Shown here: piece by piece, positions 1 through 7,491 of the stretch
Layout: every line of letters starts with the position of its first letter
How positions within the stretch are numbered: the first letter of the stretch is position 1
From: CAZRCZ01 sp964598765
Lineage (GTDB): Bacteria; Sumerlaeota; Sumerlaeia; MVZB01; JAJFLK01
Direction of reading: 5' to 3'
Assembly: GCA_964598765.1 (NCBI GenBank)
Contig: CAZRCZ010000006.1
Location: forward strand, 1-64,000
Length of the DNA: 64,000 nt
Made by a program: the position numbers and the translations under genes
Notes under the pieces: generated by a model
Seen by the model: only the letters and a program-made list of their open reading frames with translations
The model's database searches: none
Told to the model about the DNA's origin: nothing

Positions 1-9
1 TTTCGGTTT

Positions 10-82
10 CCCGCTACGGGAATAAGTGCCGTAGGCACGATTGAAAGGACTTATTCGACACGCTCTCAAGCCCCGTCGGGGC
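10..82. repeat. array of three small perfect hairpins
   Basis: Three short palindromes with three-base loops follow one another: CCCG-cta-CGGG (10-20), GTGCC-gta-GGCAC (26-38) and GCCCC-gtc-GGGGC (70-82). No convincing gene is seen in 1-280. The style matches the hairpin cluster at 9.9-10.2 kb, so this looks like an intergenic palindromic repeat rather than a terminator; there is no T-run. Confidence 0.6.
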
Positions 83-227
83 GGCATCAATTCCCCTCGC
101 TCTCCGACAACGATGATCTGCGCCCAACGAAATCAAACATGATCCCGGAATCGGTTCTGAAAAGTGAAGTTGGCTTCGACCGCACCGTGAAATCCTTGAT
201 CCCCTTTTTCAAAATGAACGGCAGGCG

Positions 228-255
228 AATTGCTTTTCTGGTAAACGCCCCCCCA
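228..255 (+). repeat. copy of the GTAAACGTCCCCC-type repeat
   Basis: The stretch reads cgaattgcttttctgg followed by taaacgccccccc. It matches 46350-46379 at nearly every base, and its core recurs twice in inverted orientation at 9490-9545. It lies just upstream of the AT-richer gene at 281. It resembles the short repeats found around REP-associated (RAYT/IS200-like) transposases, but no transposase is present here. Confidence 0.55.
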
Positions 256-280
256 TGTCATGATACCATTCTGAGATTAA

Positions 281-694
281 ATGGGGATGCCTATGAAATT
301 CGAATGTCCGTCATGTAAAAAAGCAATCATTCTGGATCAGCCATACCAGTATCATGCTGGGTTTAGTAATATTGCATTTCTGTATTGTGACTCATGTTCG
401 AGCACGTTGGTATTTGACGCATATGACTCAAGATTTAGATTTTTGAGCGGTAGGAGGTTTCCTTGGGATTTAGACCCTCATGCAATGAAACTCGTCGAAG
501 ATCAGTTAAAACCGTGTTGTTGTGGTGGTCGGTATCGGTTTGGTGCCATGCCAAGATGCCCCTTTTGCAATCAGATACTTCAAGACATCCTCAAAGATTC
601 CATTCATTATGTAAAGATTGGACGTGTTGTAGATGGCGATAAGGAAGACATTTGGCAACGGCCGCCTTCAAAGGGTGTTTCGACAGGCGCATAA
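281..694 (+). CDS. hypothetical zinc-ribbon protein
   Basis: The 137-residue product is not recognised. It begins with a CPSC pair near residue 9 followed by YCDSC about 28 residues later, and the C-terminal half has a CCCGG stretch and CPFC. These cysteine pairs suggest one or two zinc ribbons. In-frame ATGs exist at 281, 287 and 293, and the GGGG between the first and last favours a start at 287 or 293. Base composition is visibly AT-richer than the metabolic genes further on, suggesting acquired DNA. It sits 3' of a GTAAACG-type repeat and 5' of a coding remnant and another orphan gene. It could be an immunity protein of a polymorphic toxin locus, judged only from context. Confidence 0.6.
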   Translation: MGMPMKFECPSCKKAIILDQPYQYHAGFSNIAFLYCDSCSSTLVFDAYDSRFRFLSGRRFPWDLDPHAMKLVEDQLKPCCCGGRYRFGAMPRCPFCNQILQDILKDSIHYVKIGRVVDGDKEDIWQRPPSKGVSTGA

Positions 695-710
695 TCCGAG
701 AGGAAAGTGA

Positions 711-860
711 TGCATTTTTCGACCGCGTTTCACCCCCACTCTGGCGCACTTTTCGACCGCGATTTACAACCAGCGCCCAGTGACAGGACTCGGAGGACCC
801 TCGCAACCATTACTGCAGGCCCTTCAAGAAAACGGCATTGACGTCATTATCTTCAAATGA
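711..860 (+). pseudogene. C-terminal tail of a lost protein (possible toxin tip)
   Basis: The frame ending with TGA at 858-860 is open from 711 but has no start codon. Its last residues form a coherent protein-like tail that includes PVTGLGGPSQPLLQALQ and NGIDVIIFK. The stop overlaps the ATG of the next gene as ATGA, the spacing typical of coupled genes. I read it as the 3' end of a gene whose 5' part is gone. A toxin C-terminus followed by its immunity gene fits the arrangement but the domain itself is not recognised. Confidence 0.4.
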
Positions 861-1483
861 ACATGCGCTACAGTATTATACAATGCCCTTTCGCGCTTCA
901 TGTTAAAGAGATGTCCAAGAAGGAGCTTCGAGCTTATTTTCGATGGTTTATGGAAATGATTCCAATACGGACGAACGTGCTAGCCGAGGCGGTATTTCGA
1001 ACACCAGGGTACGAGTCATGGAAGCCTGATTTCAATCCCGACTCGCTTGGGCCGCTTGGTGACTGGTTTTTTGCTCATGTCGAGACCCGGCCTCGAACCA
1101 AGGAGGAGATTCAGCGCATACAGGGCCGATTGCGATTTCCTGTACCAATTTCAGATTGGGATTTGACAGACCAGACGTTCTCCTTGGCAATTGATATCGG
1201 AATGTATTTGGGTCAGGTTTTTCTGCACAATGATTCATCCCTCCGATGGGGTCAGGTTTTCGGCGGCAAAAGGTTCATTGATTATGGCCAACCAGTAATT
1301 GTTGAGTTCGTATTCGGACCTTGCAATCCAGTTCGTCTGATGAAGGTGCTGGCCAGTTCATTTGCTGACAGAAGCGAGACAGGCGGGGGGCTACGTGAAA
1401 TTTACGACATTTGGTCGAGCAAGGTTGGAAGTAACAAAGCAACACGAGGATTCCACGTGGAGACGCAGAAAATCGAACCGTAA
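857..1483 (+). CDS. hypothetical protein, possible immunity-type
   Basis: The 208-residue protein has no signal peptide or membrane segment and no family I can name. It has a mixed alpha/beta look, with central segments SLAIDIGMYLGQVFL and SSLRWGQVFG and a conserved-looking YGQPVIVEF strand. Its ATG overlaps by four bases (ATGA) the stop of an upstream coding tail, implying translational coupling. Composition is AT-richer than the chromosome around it. Cytoplasmic orphan proteins of this size directly after a toxin C-terminus are commonly immunity proteins; that role is inference from position only. Confidence 0.6.
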   Translation: MNMRYSIIQCPFALHVKEMSKKELRAYFRWFMEMIPIRTNVLAEAVFRTPGYESWKPDFNPDSLGPLGDWFFAHVETRPRTKEEIQRIQGRLRFPVPISDWDLTDQTFSLAIDIGMYLGQVFLHNDSSLRWGQVFGGKRFIDYGQPVIVEFVFGPCNPVRLMKVLASSFADRSETGGGLREIYDIWSSKVGSNKATRGFHVETQKIEP

Positions 1484-2129
1484 GAAAGCAGTCGATTGCC
1501 GACTGAAGGCCTCGTTAAGTGTTCGCTGGTTTTATGCGTGACCGTTTTGTGGGCTTCCCTTCTTAAGGGATCGTCCTCTACGAACCTAGTTCCGCTGACG
1601 ACGACATGGAGCGGCGGGGCGGTCGCAGGGAGCGTCGGTAATTGAGGACGTTGACCACAAAAGTAATTCGCTTTGACTCTCGCGTCCTCACGCTCTCCCC
1701 GACCCCACATCAATTATTCCTTCTTCCTTTTCCCTCCGCCCAAATCCGAACTTCTTCTTTGCGCTCCATTGCGTTCCTTGCGGCTAAAAGTTCCTCACAT
1801 TTCGATCCATTACGCGTCAATAAGAACCTCCAAGGGAATCCCGTCGTAAAGACCTTCCGGCTATGATCGCCCCCATGCCATCCCCTCGCTCCCATTCCCT
1901 TTCCAAAACCCGCGCCATCACCCAAATCCCCGGACGATTATCCTTCTTGGCGTCTTGGCGGTTAAAATTCCTACTTCGCAACCCCAATCCAATCAACACT
2001 CCCCGCCAAAATTCGCCCCAAAATTGGCTTCGTTTCGCAAAAAAAAATTTCCCCGCTCAAGTCCCGTCCATCCCGTCCATTCCCGGTCAAATTGGCTTCG
2101 TTTCGCAAAAAATGCAATCCGCCATGAAG
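1484..2129. other. gene-free stretch with dispersed repeats
   Basis: No supported gene. The short open frames here overlap on both strands without ribosome sites or family resemblance. The stretch carries word-like repeats: a 'ttcttggcgtcttggcggtt' unit near 1946-1965 and two copies of the GCGAAACGAAGCCAATTTG family on the minus strand at 2021-2040 and 2088-2110. Confidence 0.5.
2021..2110 (-). repeat. two copies of the GCGAAACGAAGCCAATTTG repeat
   Basis: Read on the minus strand, the unit GCGAAACGAAGCCAATTT occurs twice, 67 bases apart. The downstream-facing copy continues into GACCGGGAATGGACGGGAT. The same unit, followed by a similar GGATGAACGGGAT tail, occurs on the plus strand at 7492 and 7589. 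It has no coding content and no inverted ends. Confidence 0.7.
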
Positions 2130-2978
2130 CTAATCTTTTGAGGTCCCCTTCTTTGCAACTTTTGCCACAATCAGCCCGAACCAAGCCGCTTTCTTCATCG
2201 GCGGGATGAGTCGAAATATCATCCGATCGAACGGCTGAAGAAGTTTGAGCGTTGTGCGGAACAATTTAAGATTCGGCCATCCGAATTGAAACACGAAGGC
2301 GAAGAATGAAAAAAGATAAAAGGGCCGAACCTCTCCCGACCCAATTTCCCCGATGCAAATGTTCTGCGCCTCGTTGTCAAAATAGCGGGTAATCGCTTTC
2401 CATGATTTCGGTCCGAGCGTGTTGCGGTAGAGCCGCGCGAACGGATTGGCGGTTTGAGGCTCGACGAGCGCGGCGCGGCCGTCGGGAGAAAGAACGCGTT
2501 CGATTTCCCGCGCGGCGGCGGGGAGTTCGGTGTGGATCAAAACCGACTTGGTGAAAATCGCGGGAAGGGATTCGGATTTGAACGGCAACGCCTCGGCGGC
2601 GCCGGCGACGCAACGGATCGAATCGGCGCATCCGGCTTCCTTCGCGCGGCGACGCAACTCCCGCAACCGCTCCGGCGAAGAATCCACCGCGATCACGCGC
2701 CAGCCCTTTCGCGCGAAATAAAAGCTGATCGCGCCCAACCCGGCTCCGAGATCAAGCACTGTCCTTTCCGCGGGGTCGGTTTCAGGCTGTTCTCCCGCCA
2801 ACCAAATCAATCCGGCTTGAACGTCAGGAATTTCGGCAAACGCAATTTCGTCTTCCAGCGTGATTCGCGGCGGCGTTTTCTTCCCTCGTTCGAGATTTTG
2901 CGGATCAATGTTCCCCCGCCAGTATTCCGATGCTTCCGATCTTCTTTGTGTCTCTGTGCCTCCGTGGTGATTCTTCAT
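2130..2978 (-). CDS. class I SAM-dependent methyltransferase
   Basis: The 282-residue protein has a Rossmann-fold methyltransferase core. Motif I is VLDLGAGLGAISFYFA near residue 75, the acidic end of beta-2 is VIAVDSS, and a motif-IV-like stretch is AIFTKSVLIH. The C-terminal third is hydrophobic and aromatic and may hold the substrate cap; the substrate cannot be told. The ATG directly abuts the stop of the prepilin peptidase gene, so the two are probably coupled, with grpE upstream in the same run. The first twenty or so residues are encoded by a copy of the CACAGAGGCACAGAGA-type intergenic repeat. No other plausible start lies before the conserved core, so the repeat seems to supply the start. 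Confidence 0.85.
   Translation of the reverse strand: MKNHHGGTETQRRSEASEYWRGNIDPQNLERGKKTPPRITLEDEIAFAEIPDVQAGLIWLAGEQPETDPAERTVLDLGAGLGAISFYFARKGWRVIAVDSSPERLRELRRRAKEAGCADSIRCVAGAAEALPFKSESLPAIFTKSVLIHTELPAAAREIERVLSPDGRAALVEPQTANPFARLYRNTLGPKSWKAITRYFDNEAQNICIGEIGSGEVRPFYLFSFFAFVFQFGWPNLKLFRTTLKLLQPFDRMIFRLIPPMKKAAWFGLIVAKVAKKGTSKD
2942..2972 (-). repeat. CACAGAGGCACAGAGA-family repeat inside a gene start
   Basis: On the minus strand the sequence reads CACCACGGAGGCACAGAGAC then ACAAAGAAG. It is a copy of the dispersed word-like repeat that recurs at 22485, 25165, 26930, 49931 and elsewhere. Here it forms codons for the N-terminus of the methyltransferase. Confidence 0.75.
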
Positions 2979-4025
2979 TCACCACCCCGTCCACAACAAC
3001 CGATGAAAAACCCATTCGTGGATCGGCTCCCACGTCAGATAGACAATCACCGCCGCGAGCGACAACCACGGACCGAAGGGAAGATGATGCCGAATCGCGC
3101 CGACCGTCCCGGGCGAAGTCAAAGCCCGGGCGACGACCAACTGCTCGGCGGGAGGCAAGGCATGTTCATGGATCATGCGATCCAATCGAATAGGATCGGG
3201 CACGAGCGACGCGGCGGCCGGATGGATCGCCTCCTCCCCGCGCAAACTCCGGATCGCCATGCCGAGAATCCCGGCCAGCGATCCGATGAAGCAGGCCAAC
3301 ACGAAAATGAAGAAACAATTCAGCGGTCCGACAAACGCCCCGAACATCGCCGCGAGTTTGATGTCCCCCCACCCCATCGCTTCCCTGCGAAAAACCAACG
3401 CGCCGAAGAACCCGGTCAGCCAAAACATCGCAAACCCGACGAACGCGCCGATGAGCGAATTGGACATCGGGATCAACTTCGGCGCGAGATTCAGCATGGA
3501 AATCGGAACGGAAAGGGGACTGCGCGGGGTCAAACCGAGCGGCCAGACCGCCGAAAGAATCAAACCCGCGGCCGTTCCCCCCAGACTGATCCGGTCGGGG
3601 ATGATCCAATGGTCAATGTCGGTGAACGTGGAGATGATGAGAAGCGAGAAGAAAAGAAATCCGGGAAGCACGACCGCGCTGTAGCCTTGGCGCGGATTGC
3701 AATAGCGCGCAAAAAGAACGAGAAACAGACAGGCCGTCAAAAGCTCGACGACAAAATACCGGATCGAAAATCGCGCCGAACAATAGCGGCATCGCCCGCG
3801 CAAAATCCAATAGCTCAGGAGCGGAATGTTGTCGTGCCATTTCAGCGGCTGGCCGCATTGATAACAATGCGACGGCGGAAGCGAAAGCGAAACCCCCTTC
3901 GGGATACGGTAGATGCAGACGTTAAAAAACGACCCGAAGCACGCGCCGATGACGAAAACCCAAACCGCGTGAAACGGAAAATACGCCGGTGAGAAAAAGG
4001 AATCGTTGGGAATCGGCGGGGAAAT
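2979..4025 (-). CDS. type IV prepilin peptidase / N-methyltransferase
   Basis: This inner-membrane enzyme cleaves the leader of type IV pilin-like or type II secretion pseudopilin precursors and methylates the new N-terminus. The frame shows GSFFNVCIYRIPKG, then the paired zinc cysteines (CYQCGQ and CRYC) and NIPLLSYW. The catalytic aspartates lie in DIDHWIIPD and in GWGDIKL (the GxGD motif), with about eight membrane segments. The frame extends well upstream of the first ATG at 3803, which would cut off the N-terminal domain. No ATG, GTG or TTG lies between 3803 and the in-frame TGA at 4035-4037. ATT (4025) or ATC (4028) after a GAGG is the likely start, unless a one-base error joins the ATG at 4038. 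No pilin genes are in the window. Confidence 0.85.
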   Translation of the reverse strand: MSPPIPNDSFFSPAYFPFHAVWVFVIGACFGSFFNVCIYRIPKGVSLSLPPSHCYQCGQPLKWHDNIPLLSYWILRGRCRYCSARFSIRYFVVELLTACLFLVLFARYCNPRQGYSAVVLPGFLFFSLLIISTFTDIDHWIIPDRISLGGTAAGLILSAVWPLGLTPRSPLSVPISMLNLAPKLIPMSNSLIGAFVGFAMFWLTGFFGALVFRREAMGWGDIKLAAMFGAFVGPLNCFFIFVLACFIGSLAGILGMAIRSLRGEEAIHPAAASLVPDPIRLDRMIHEHALPPAEQLVVARALTSPGTVGAIRHHLPFGPWLSLAAVIVYLTWEPIHEWVFHRLLWTGW

Positions 4026-4054
4026 GATGAAGCCTCATGCCGATGAGAGCAAGC

Positions 4055-4639
4055 TCATCCGTGCCGCGAAACCTTGACCAGCGTCGGGCGGACCAGTTTG
4101 CCTCGGACGGCGTATCCCGGTTGCAAAACCTCGACCACCTGATTTTCCGGATGCTCGCCGCTGGTGTCCACGGCCACCGCCTCGTGGAATTTCGGGTCGA
4201 ACGTTTTTCCCTCGGCGTCAATCGGCTCCAGCCCTTTTTCCTTCAGCAGACTCAAGAATTGGTTTTGAATCATCTGAACCCCTTGGGCGAATCCCTCCAG
4301 CGACGTGACCGGACTCTTGAGTGCGTGGGAAAAATTGTCCACGACCGGAATCAGCGCCTCGATCAAATCCGCACTGGCGGTCGTTTTGATGTCCTCGACT
4401 TCTTTGCGGGTCCGCCGGCGGTAATTCTCGAATTCCGCCTGAAGCCGCATCATTTGATCGCGTTGTTTTTGCAAGGCATCGTTCAATTCGGTCAGTTGCT
4501 CCTGCGATTCCGCGGAAGTCCCGCTCTGCCCCTGATGGCTCCCGTGATGGGATTTGTGATGGAACCCGCGCCGCCGGAGCCGTTGCGGCAACCGCCGCCG
4601 ATAGCGGTTGGCAGGCCATGAATTGGAGGTTTTTGTCAT
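4055..4639 (-). CDS. grpE: GrpE nucleotide exchange factor
   Basis: This cytoplasmic co-chaperone drives ADP release from DnaK. The 194-residue length is normal. A basic, poorly conserved N-terminus (about 1-40) precedes a long coiled coil (about 45-95) containing QAEFENYRRRTRKE. The C-terminal beta domain is recognisable from FDPKFHEAV, a stretch ending in VVEVLQPGY and RPTLVKVS. It leads a minus-strand run with the prepilin peptidase and methyltransferase. dnaK, dnaJ and hrcA are not adjacent and no CIRCE operator was seen upstream, so heat-shock control is not visible from sequence. Confidence 0.95.
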   Translation of the reverse strand: MTKTSNSWPANRYRRRLPQRLRRRGFHHKSHHGSHQGQSGTSAESQEQLTELNDALQKQRDQMMRLQAEFENYRRRTRKEVEDIKTTASADLIEALIPVVDNFSHALKSPVTSLEGFAQGVQMIQNQFLSLLKEKGLEPIDAEGKTFDPKFHEAVAVDTSGEHPENQVVEVLQPGYAVRGKLVRPTLVKVSRHG

Positions 4640-4917
4640 GAGATCATCCGATTTGAAACAATCCGTTTCCCGGCATCGGGCCGATCTCCGTCATACCGGG
4701 ATTGAATGAATCTTTTTTATCCGCGTTCGCGGGAGAGTTCCAGAGAATTCTCACGCGGAGACGCCAATTCAAGCGGATTGGCGACTGCGCCTTGTCTGAA
4801 CACCGAGCGCAGTCATTCCCGAATGACCTTGTGGCATCGAAGGAAAAATGATAGTGAATTGTTGAAAGAAGATGCGGAACTTTTGACCGTAAATCCTGTT
4901 CCCGGAGGCTGAAACAG

Positions 4918-6258
4918 ATGCTTGGATCCTCAAGATTTAAGAATGTTTTTTCTCGGAATTTCATCGCGACGATCCTCGCAATTTTTCTGACGGCCAGCGT
5001 CGGCGTCGCCGCCGAGATGGACGCTCTCGTCGGAAATTGGACCCTTTCCATCGAAATGCCCAACGGTCCCCGGCTCGTTGATTTGAGCATCAAGAAAAAG
5101 GAGGACGGATCGGGGCTGACCGGATCGGCCAAATCGCAGATGGGAGACGTCGCCATTGAGGAAGTCAAAATTGAGAACGATTCTTACGTTCTCAGCTACA
5201 CGATGAAGCGCGAGAACCAGCCGCCGATGGCGCTCAAGATGAACCTCAAGCTCAAGGGGGATGAACTCGCCGGAAGCCTGCAATTCGGTCAAGGCAACAT
5301 GGGAGCCGAGGTCAAGGGAGCCAAGGCCGGGACCGAAAGCGAGAAGGCGCTCAAGGAAGCCGTCGCGCAGGCGTTGGCCAAGAGCCAAGGCATTCCGACG
5401 CTTCCCATTGCCGACGCCGGCGGATTCGTCGGCGAGTGGACCCTCACCATCGAGAGTCAGGTCAACGGAACGCAAGACGTGGAATTCGTCATCAAGGACG
5501 TCGGCGGCAAGGCTTCGGCGGAATTGAAAATGCCGCCGCCGTTGGGGGAACACGTCATCAACACGATCGTGAAATCCGAAAAGGGATTGGACCTGAAATA
5601 CGAGGTGAAATTCGGCGGGCAATCGCTGAACGTCACCCTCGCGCTCGAATTGAAGGACGGCAAACTGTCCGGAACGATGAGCGACGAGAACGGGCTTTTT
5701 GAAATTCCGGTCAAGGGGGTGAAAAAGGGAGAAGCGTCGGGCGAATCGGCCCAAGAGGTCGCCCGCAATGAAGGAGGCGCGCAACGGCGGACTCTCCAGC
5801 AGACGCAAGCCACGGCGCATCTTCTCCTTGGCGGAAAGAACATCATCGTTTCTTATGGCCGCCCGACGACCAAGGACGCGGGCAACAGCCGGATTCCGAT
5901 GAGCGCCGAGCCGGGGTTCATCTGGCGGTTGGGCAAAGAGTTCGCCACGAAAATCAAAACCGAGACCGATTTGGTCTTTGGCGACAAGGTGATCAAGGCC
6001 GGGCGGTATGGTCTTTGGGCGAAGAAAACCGCCGACGGATGGAATTTGCTCATCAATGAGAAACCGGACGTGTGGGGAACCCAGCACGATCCGTCCGCCG
6101 ACGTCGCCGAAATTCCGCTCACTCGCGGCAAAACCGACGCCGACGTCGAGCAAATGACGATTGAACTCAAGGAAGAAAACGGAGCCGCGAATTTCATCAT
6201 CCGCTGGGGCGGGGATGAATTAAGGACGAATTTCAAGACGGCGGGTCCGGCGGCGTAA
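4918..6258 (+). CDS. secreted DUF2911 protein with two repeated N-terminal domains
   Basis: The 446-residue protein has a signal peptide (IATILAIFLTASVGVAAE, cleavage near residue 32). Two similar beta-rich domains of about 110 residues follow. Each opens with a GNWTLSIE/GEWTLTIE pattern and contains a 'Dxx..LTG(S/T)' turn, resembling lipocalin-like or glycine-zipper-free beta barrels. The C-terminal ~150 residues are DUF2911: IIVSYGRPTTKDA, FIWRLGKEFATKI and AGRYGLWAKK. DUF2911 proteins are exported and of unknown function. The start is supported by GGAGG nine bases upstream. It stands alone and is divergent from grpE. Confidence 0.8.
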   Translation: MLGSSRFKNVFSRNFIATILAIFLTASVGVAAEMDALVGNWTLSIEMPNGPRLVDLSIKKKEDGSGLTGSAKSQMGDVAIEEVKIENDSYVLSYTMKRENQPPMALKMNLKLKGDELAGSLQFGQGNMGAEVKGAKAGTESEKALKEAVAQALAKSQGIPTLPIADAGGFVGEWTLTIESQVNGTQDVEFVIKDVGGKASAELKMPPPLGEHVINTIVKSEKGLDLKYEVKFGGQSLNVTLALELKDGKLSGTMSDENGLFEIPVKGVKKGEASGESAQEVARNEGGAQRRTLQQTQATAHLLLGGKNIIVSYGRPTTKDAGNSRIPMSAEPGFIWRLGKEFATKIKTETDLVFGDKVIKAGRYGLWAKKTADGWNLLINEKPDVWGTQHDPSADVAEIPLTRGKTDADVEQMTIELKEENGAANFIIRWGGDELRTNFKTAGPAA

Positions 6259-6288
6259 CGTTTCAGAACGCTGAAATGGAGAGAATAA

Positions 6289-6340
6289 TCACAGATTGAT
6301 TAAACACAAAGACACGAAGACACAAAATCCCACAAAGATT
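6289..6340 (+). repeat. ACACAAAGACACGAAG repeat, left flank of a TA pair
   Basis: The stretch 'cacagattgattaaacacaa' continues as agacacgaagacacaaaatc and ccacaaag. A near copy in the same orientation lies at 6994-7052, on the other side of the toxin-antitoxin genes. It belongs to the word-like dispersed repeat family of this window. Confidence 0.75.
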
Positions 6341-6345
6341 GATCC

Positions 6346-6639
6346 ATGTATCAAATTGAGTTCACGACCGAAGCCTTCGAGGATTTGAAGACGTTCAGGA
6401 AATTCGACCGCAAAAAGATTGTCGCGGATATTGAGAGTCAACTCGCTTACGAGCCGATGGTGGAAACGCGCAATCGAAAAAGGCTTCGACCGAACAAGGT
6501 CGCCGAATGGGAAATACGGCTGGGCAGGTTTCGCGTCTTTTACGACGTTGACGACGAGGTTGAGATGGTTAAAATTGAGGCGATCGGCTATAAAGAAGGG
6601 GAAAGACTCTTCATCCGCCGAGCAGAATACAAGTTATGA
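6346..6639 (+). CDS. RelE/ParE-superfamily toxin
   Basis: The 97-residue basic protein has the RelE/ParE layout: MYQIEFTTEAFEDLKTF, an R/K-rich helix, KRLRPNKVAEWEIRLGRFRVFY with the typical 'W..R.G..R..Y' strand pair, then EIEAIGY-like KIEAIGYKEG. RelE-like members cut mRNA on the ribosome and ParE-like members poison gyrase; the sequence does not settle which. It precedes its antitoxin and overlaps it by four bases (ATGA). The toxin-first order is the HigBA-type order. The pair is bracketed by direct copies of a dispersed repeat. Confidence 0.85.
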   Translation: MYQIEFTTEAFEDLKTFRKFDRKKIVADIESQLAYEPMVETRNRKRLRPNKVAEWEIRLGRFRVFYDVDDEVEMVKIEAIGYKEGERLFIRRAEYKL

Positions 6640-6881
6640 AAACAGTGACGGTTTCGACGCAAGAGAAAGGACTGGCGACGTTGCTCAAGCGCGCGCGCCG
6701 GGGCGGCTTGATTCTTCGTTCCTCCGAGGGGCGGGAGTTCATTCTGGCGGAGATCAGCGACTTCAACCGCGAGATTGAGCTTGCGCGACGGAACAAAAAA
6801 CTGATGACGCTTCTGACAAAGCGAGCCAGCCAAAAGAAAACCATCCCCCTCGCCGAAGTCAAAGCCCGGCTTCACCTTTGA
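6636..6881 (+). CDS. antitoxin of the RelE/ParE pair
   Basis: The 81-residue protein starts MKTVTVSTQEKGLATLL and continues with SSEGREFILAEISDFNREIE, a small alpha/beta fold of the Phd/YefM-like type, then a basic helical tail that could bind the toxin. No helix-turn-helix of the HigA kind is evident, so despite the toxin-first order this is not a standard higA. The ATG is embedded in the toxin stop (ATGA), which supports coupled translation. The assignment as antitoxin rests mainly on position. Confidence 0.75.
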   Translation: MKTVTVSTQEKGLATLLKRARRGGLILRSSEGREFILAEISDFNREIELARRNKKLMTLLTKRASQKKTIPLAEVKARLHL

Positions 6882-6993
6882 TCACCGAAAGGGAACGGAT
6901 CGGAAAACGACGGAATGCCCTTCTTAAGGCCGGTGCCCCTCGCTGTGGCGGAATTGAATTTGCATTAAGGTAAATGTGCCCACCGTACTTAAC

Positions 6994-7052
6994 CACGGAT
7001 TGATCAAATCTGATTAAACACAAAGACACGAAGGCACAAAATCTCACAAAGA
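6994..7052 (+). repeat. ACACAAAGACACGAAG repeat, right flank of a TA pair
   Basis: A near duplicate of 6289-6340 with an eight-base difference in the lead-in ('gattgatcaaatctgattaa'). A shorter third relative (aagaagacacaaagtcccgc) follows at about 7149-7168. The 6882-7219 stretch otherwise shows no gene. Confidence 0.7.
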
Positions 7053-7219
7053 AGGGACGGGAAATTCGGGGACTGGTTCGCGGGAGGCCATCTGCGCTTG
7101 GGCGCGCGCCTGTCCCACGAATTTCGTTTACGAGACCGATTCAAAAACAAGAAGACACAAAGTCCCGCAAAGCAGAGCGCATTTCGCTTTTCCGATGGAA
7201 AACGACATCAAATGGCGTC

Positions 7220-7281
7220 GGGACGCCAACGGCGTCCCGGATCACAGCCCAAGGTTGCGAGCGAAGCGAGGCTACCTTGGG
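7220..7281 (+). repeat. tandem hairpin cassette
   Basis: GGGACGCC-aac-GGCGTCCC (7220-7238) is a perfect 8-bp stem. It is followed by CCCAAGGT (7248-7255) paired with ACCTTGGG (7274-7281) around a GC-rich loop. The cassette ends five bases before the point where similarity to the cupin gene at 31.6-32.1 kb begins. Confidence 0.7.
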
Positions 7282-7285
7282 TCAT

Positions 7286-7458
7286 CGGCGCGGTATCTCG
7301 TCCTCACGACGCCGTCGGGTTTCGAGCCGTTTGTGATCGAGGCGGGAACTCCCGCGCAAAGCCTGACCCTGCCGACCCCTTCGGCTCCCGACATGGAAAA
7401 ATTGATCGCGGGGGCGGCCCGACACCAAATTGAGGTTGTCGGTCCGTTGCCGGATTGA
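7286..7458 (+). pseudogene. 3' fragment of a cupin gene, partial copy of the gene at 31.6 kb
   Basis: The translation ARYLVLTTPSGFEPFVIEAG, then TPAQSLTLPTPSAPDMEKL, matches the C-terminus of the intact cupin at 31604-32080. By eye about nine in ten bases match from the junction to the shared stop. The metal-binding half of the cupin is absent, so the copy cannot function as that enzyme. The fragment begins right after a hairpin cassette, which marks the rearrangement point. Confidence 0.85.
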
Positions 7459-7491
7459 GGTGCGGGCTTGAAACAACCGAAAATTAAAAAT

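Noticed and set aside
2454..3992. 512-codon open frame on the plus strand
   Set aside because: It is antisense to the methyltransferase and prepilin peptidase, is rich in Arg/Pro/Asp/Gly as expected of GC-rich shadows, and has no family resemblance.
4640..4917. CIRCE/HrcA operator or heat-shock promoter before grpE
   Set aside because: No TTAGCACTC-type inverted repeat was found in the gap.
4930..6153. 407-codon minus-strand frame
   Set aside because: Exact antisense of the DUF2911 protein gene, which has a signal peptide and ribosome site; the shadow has neither.
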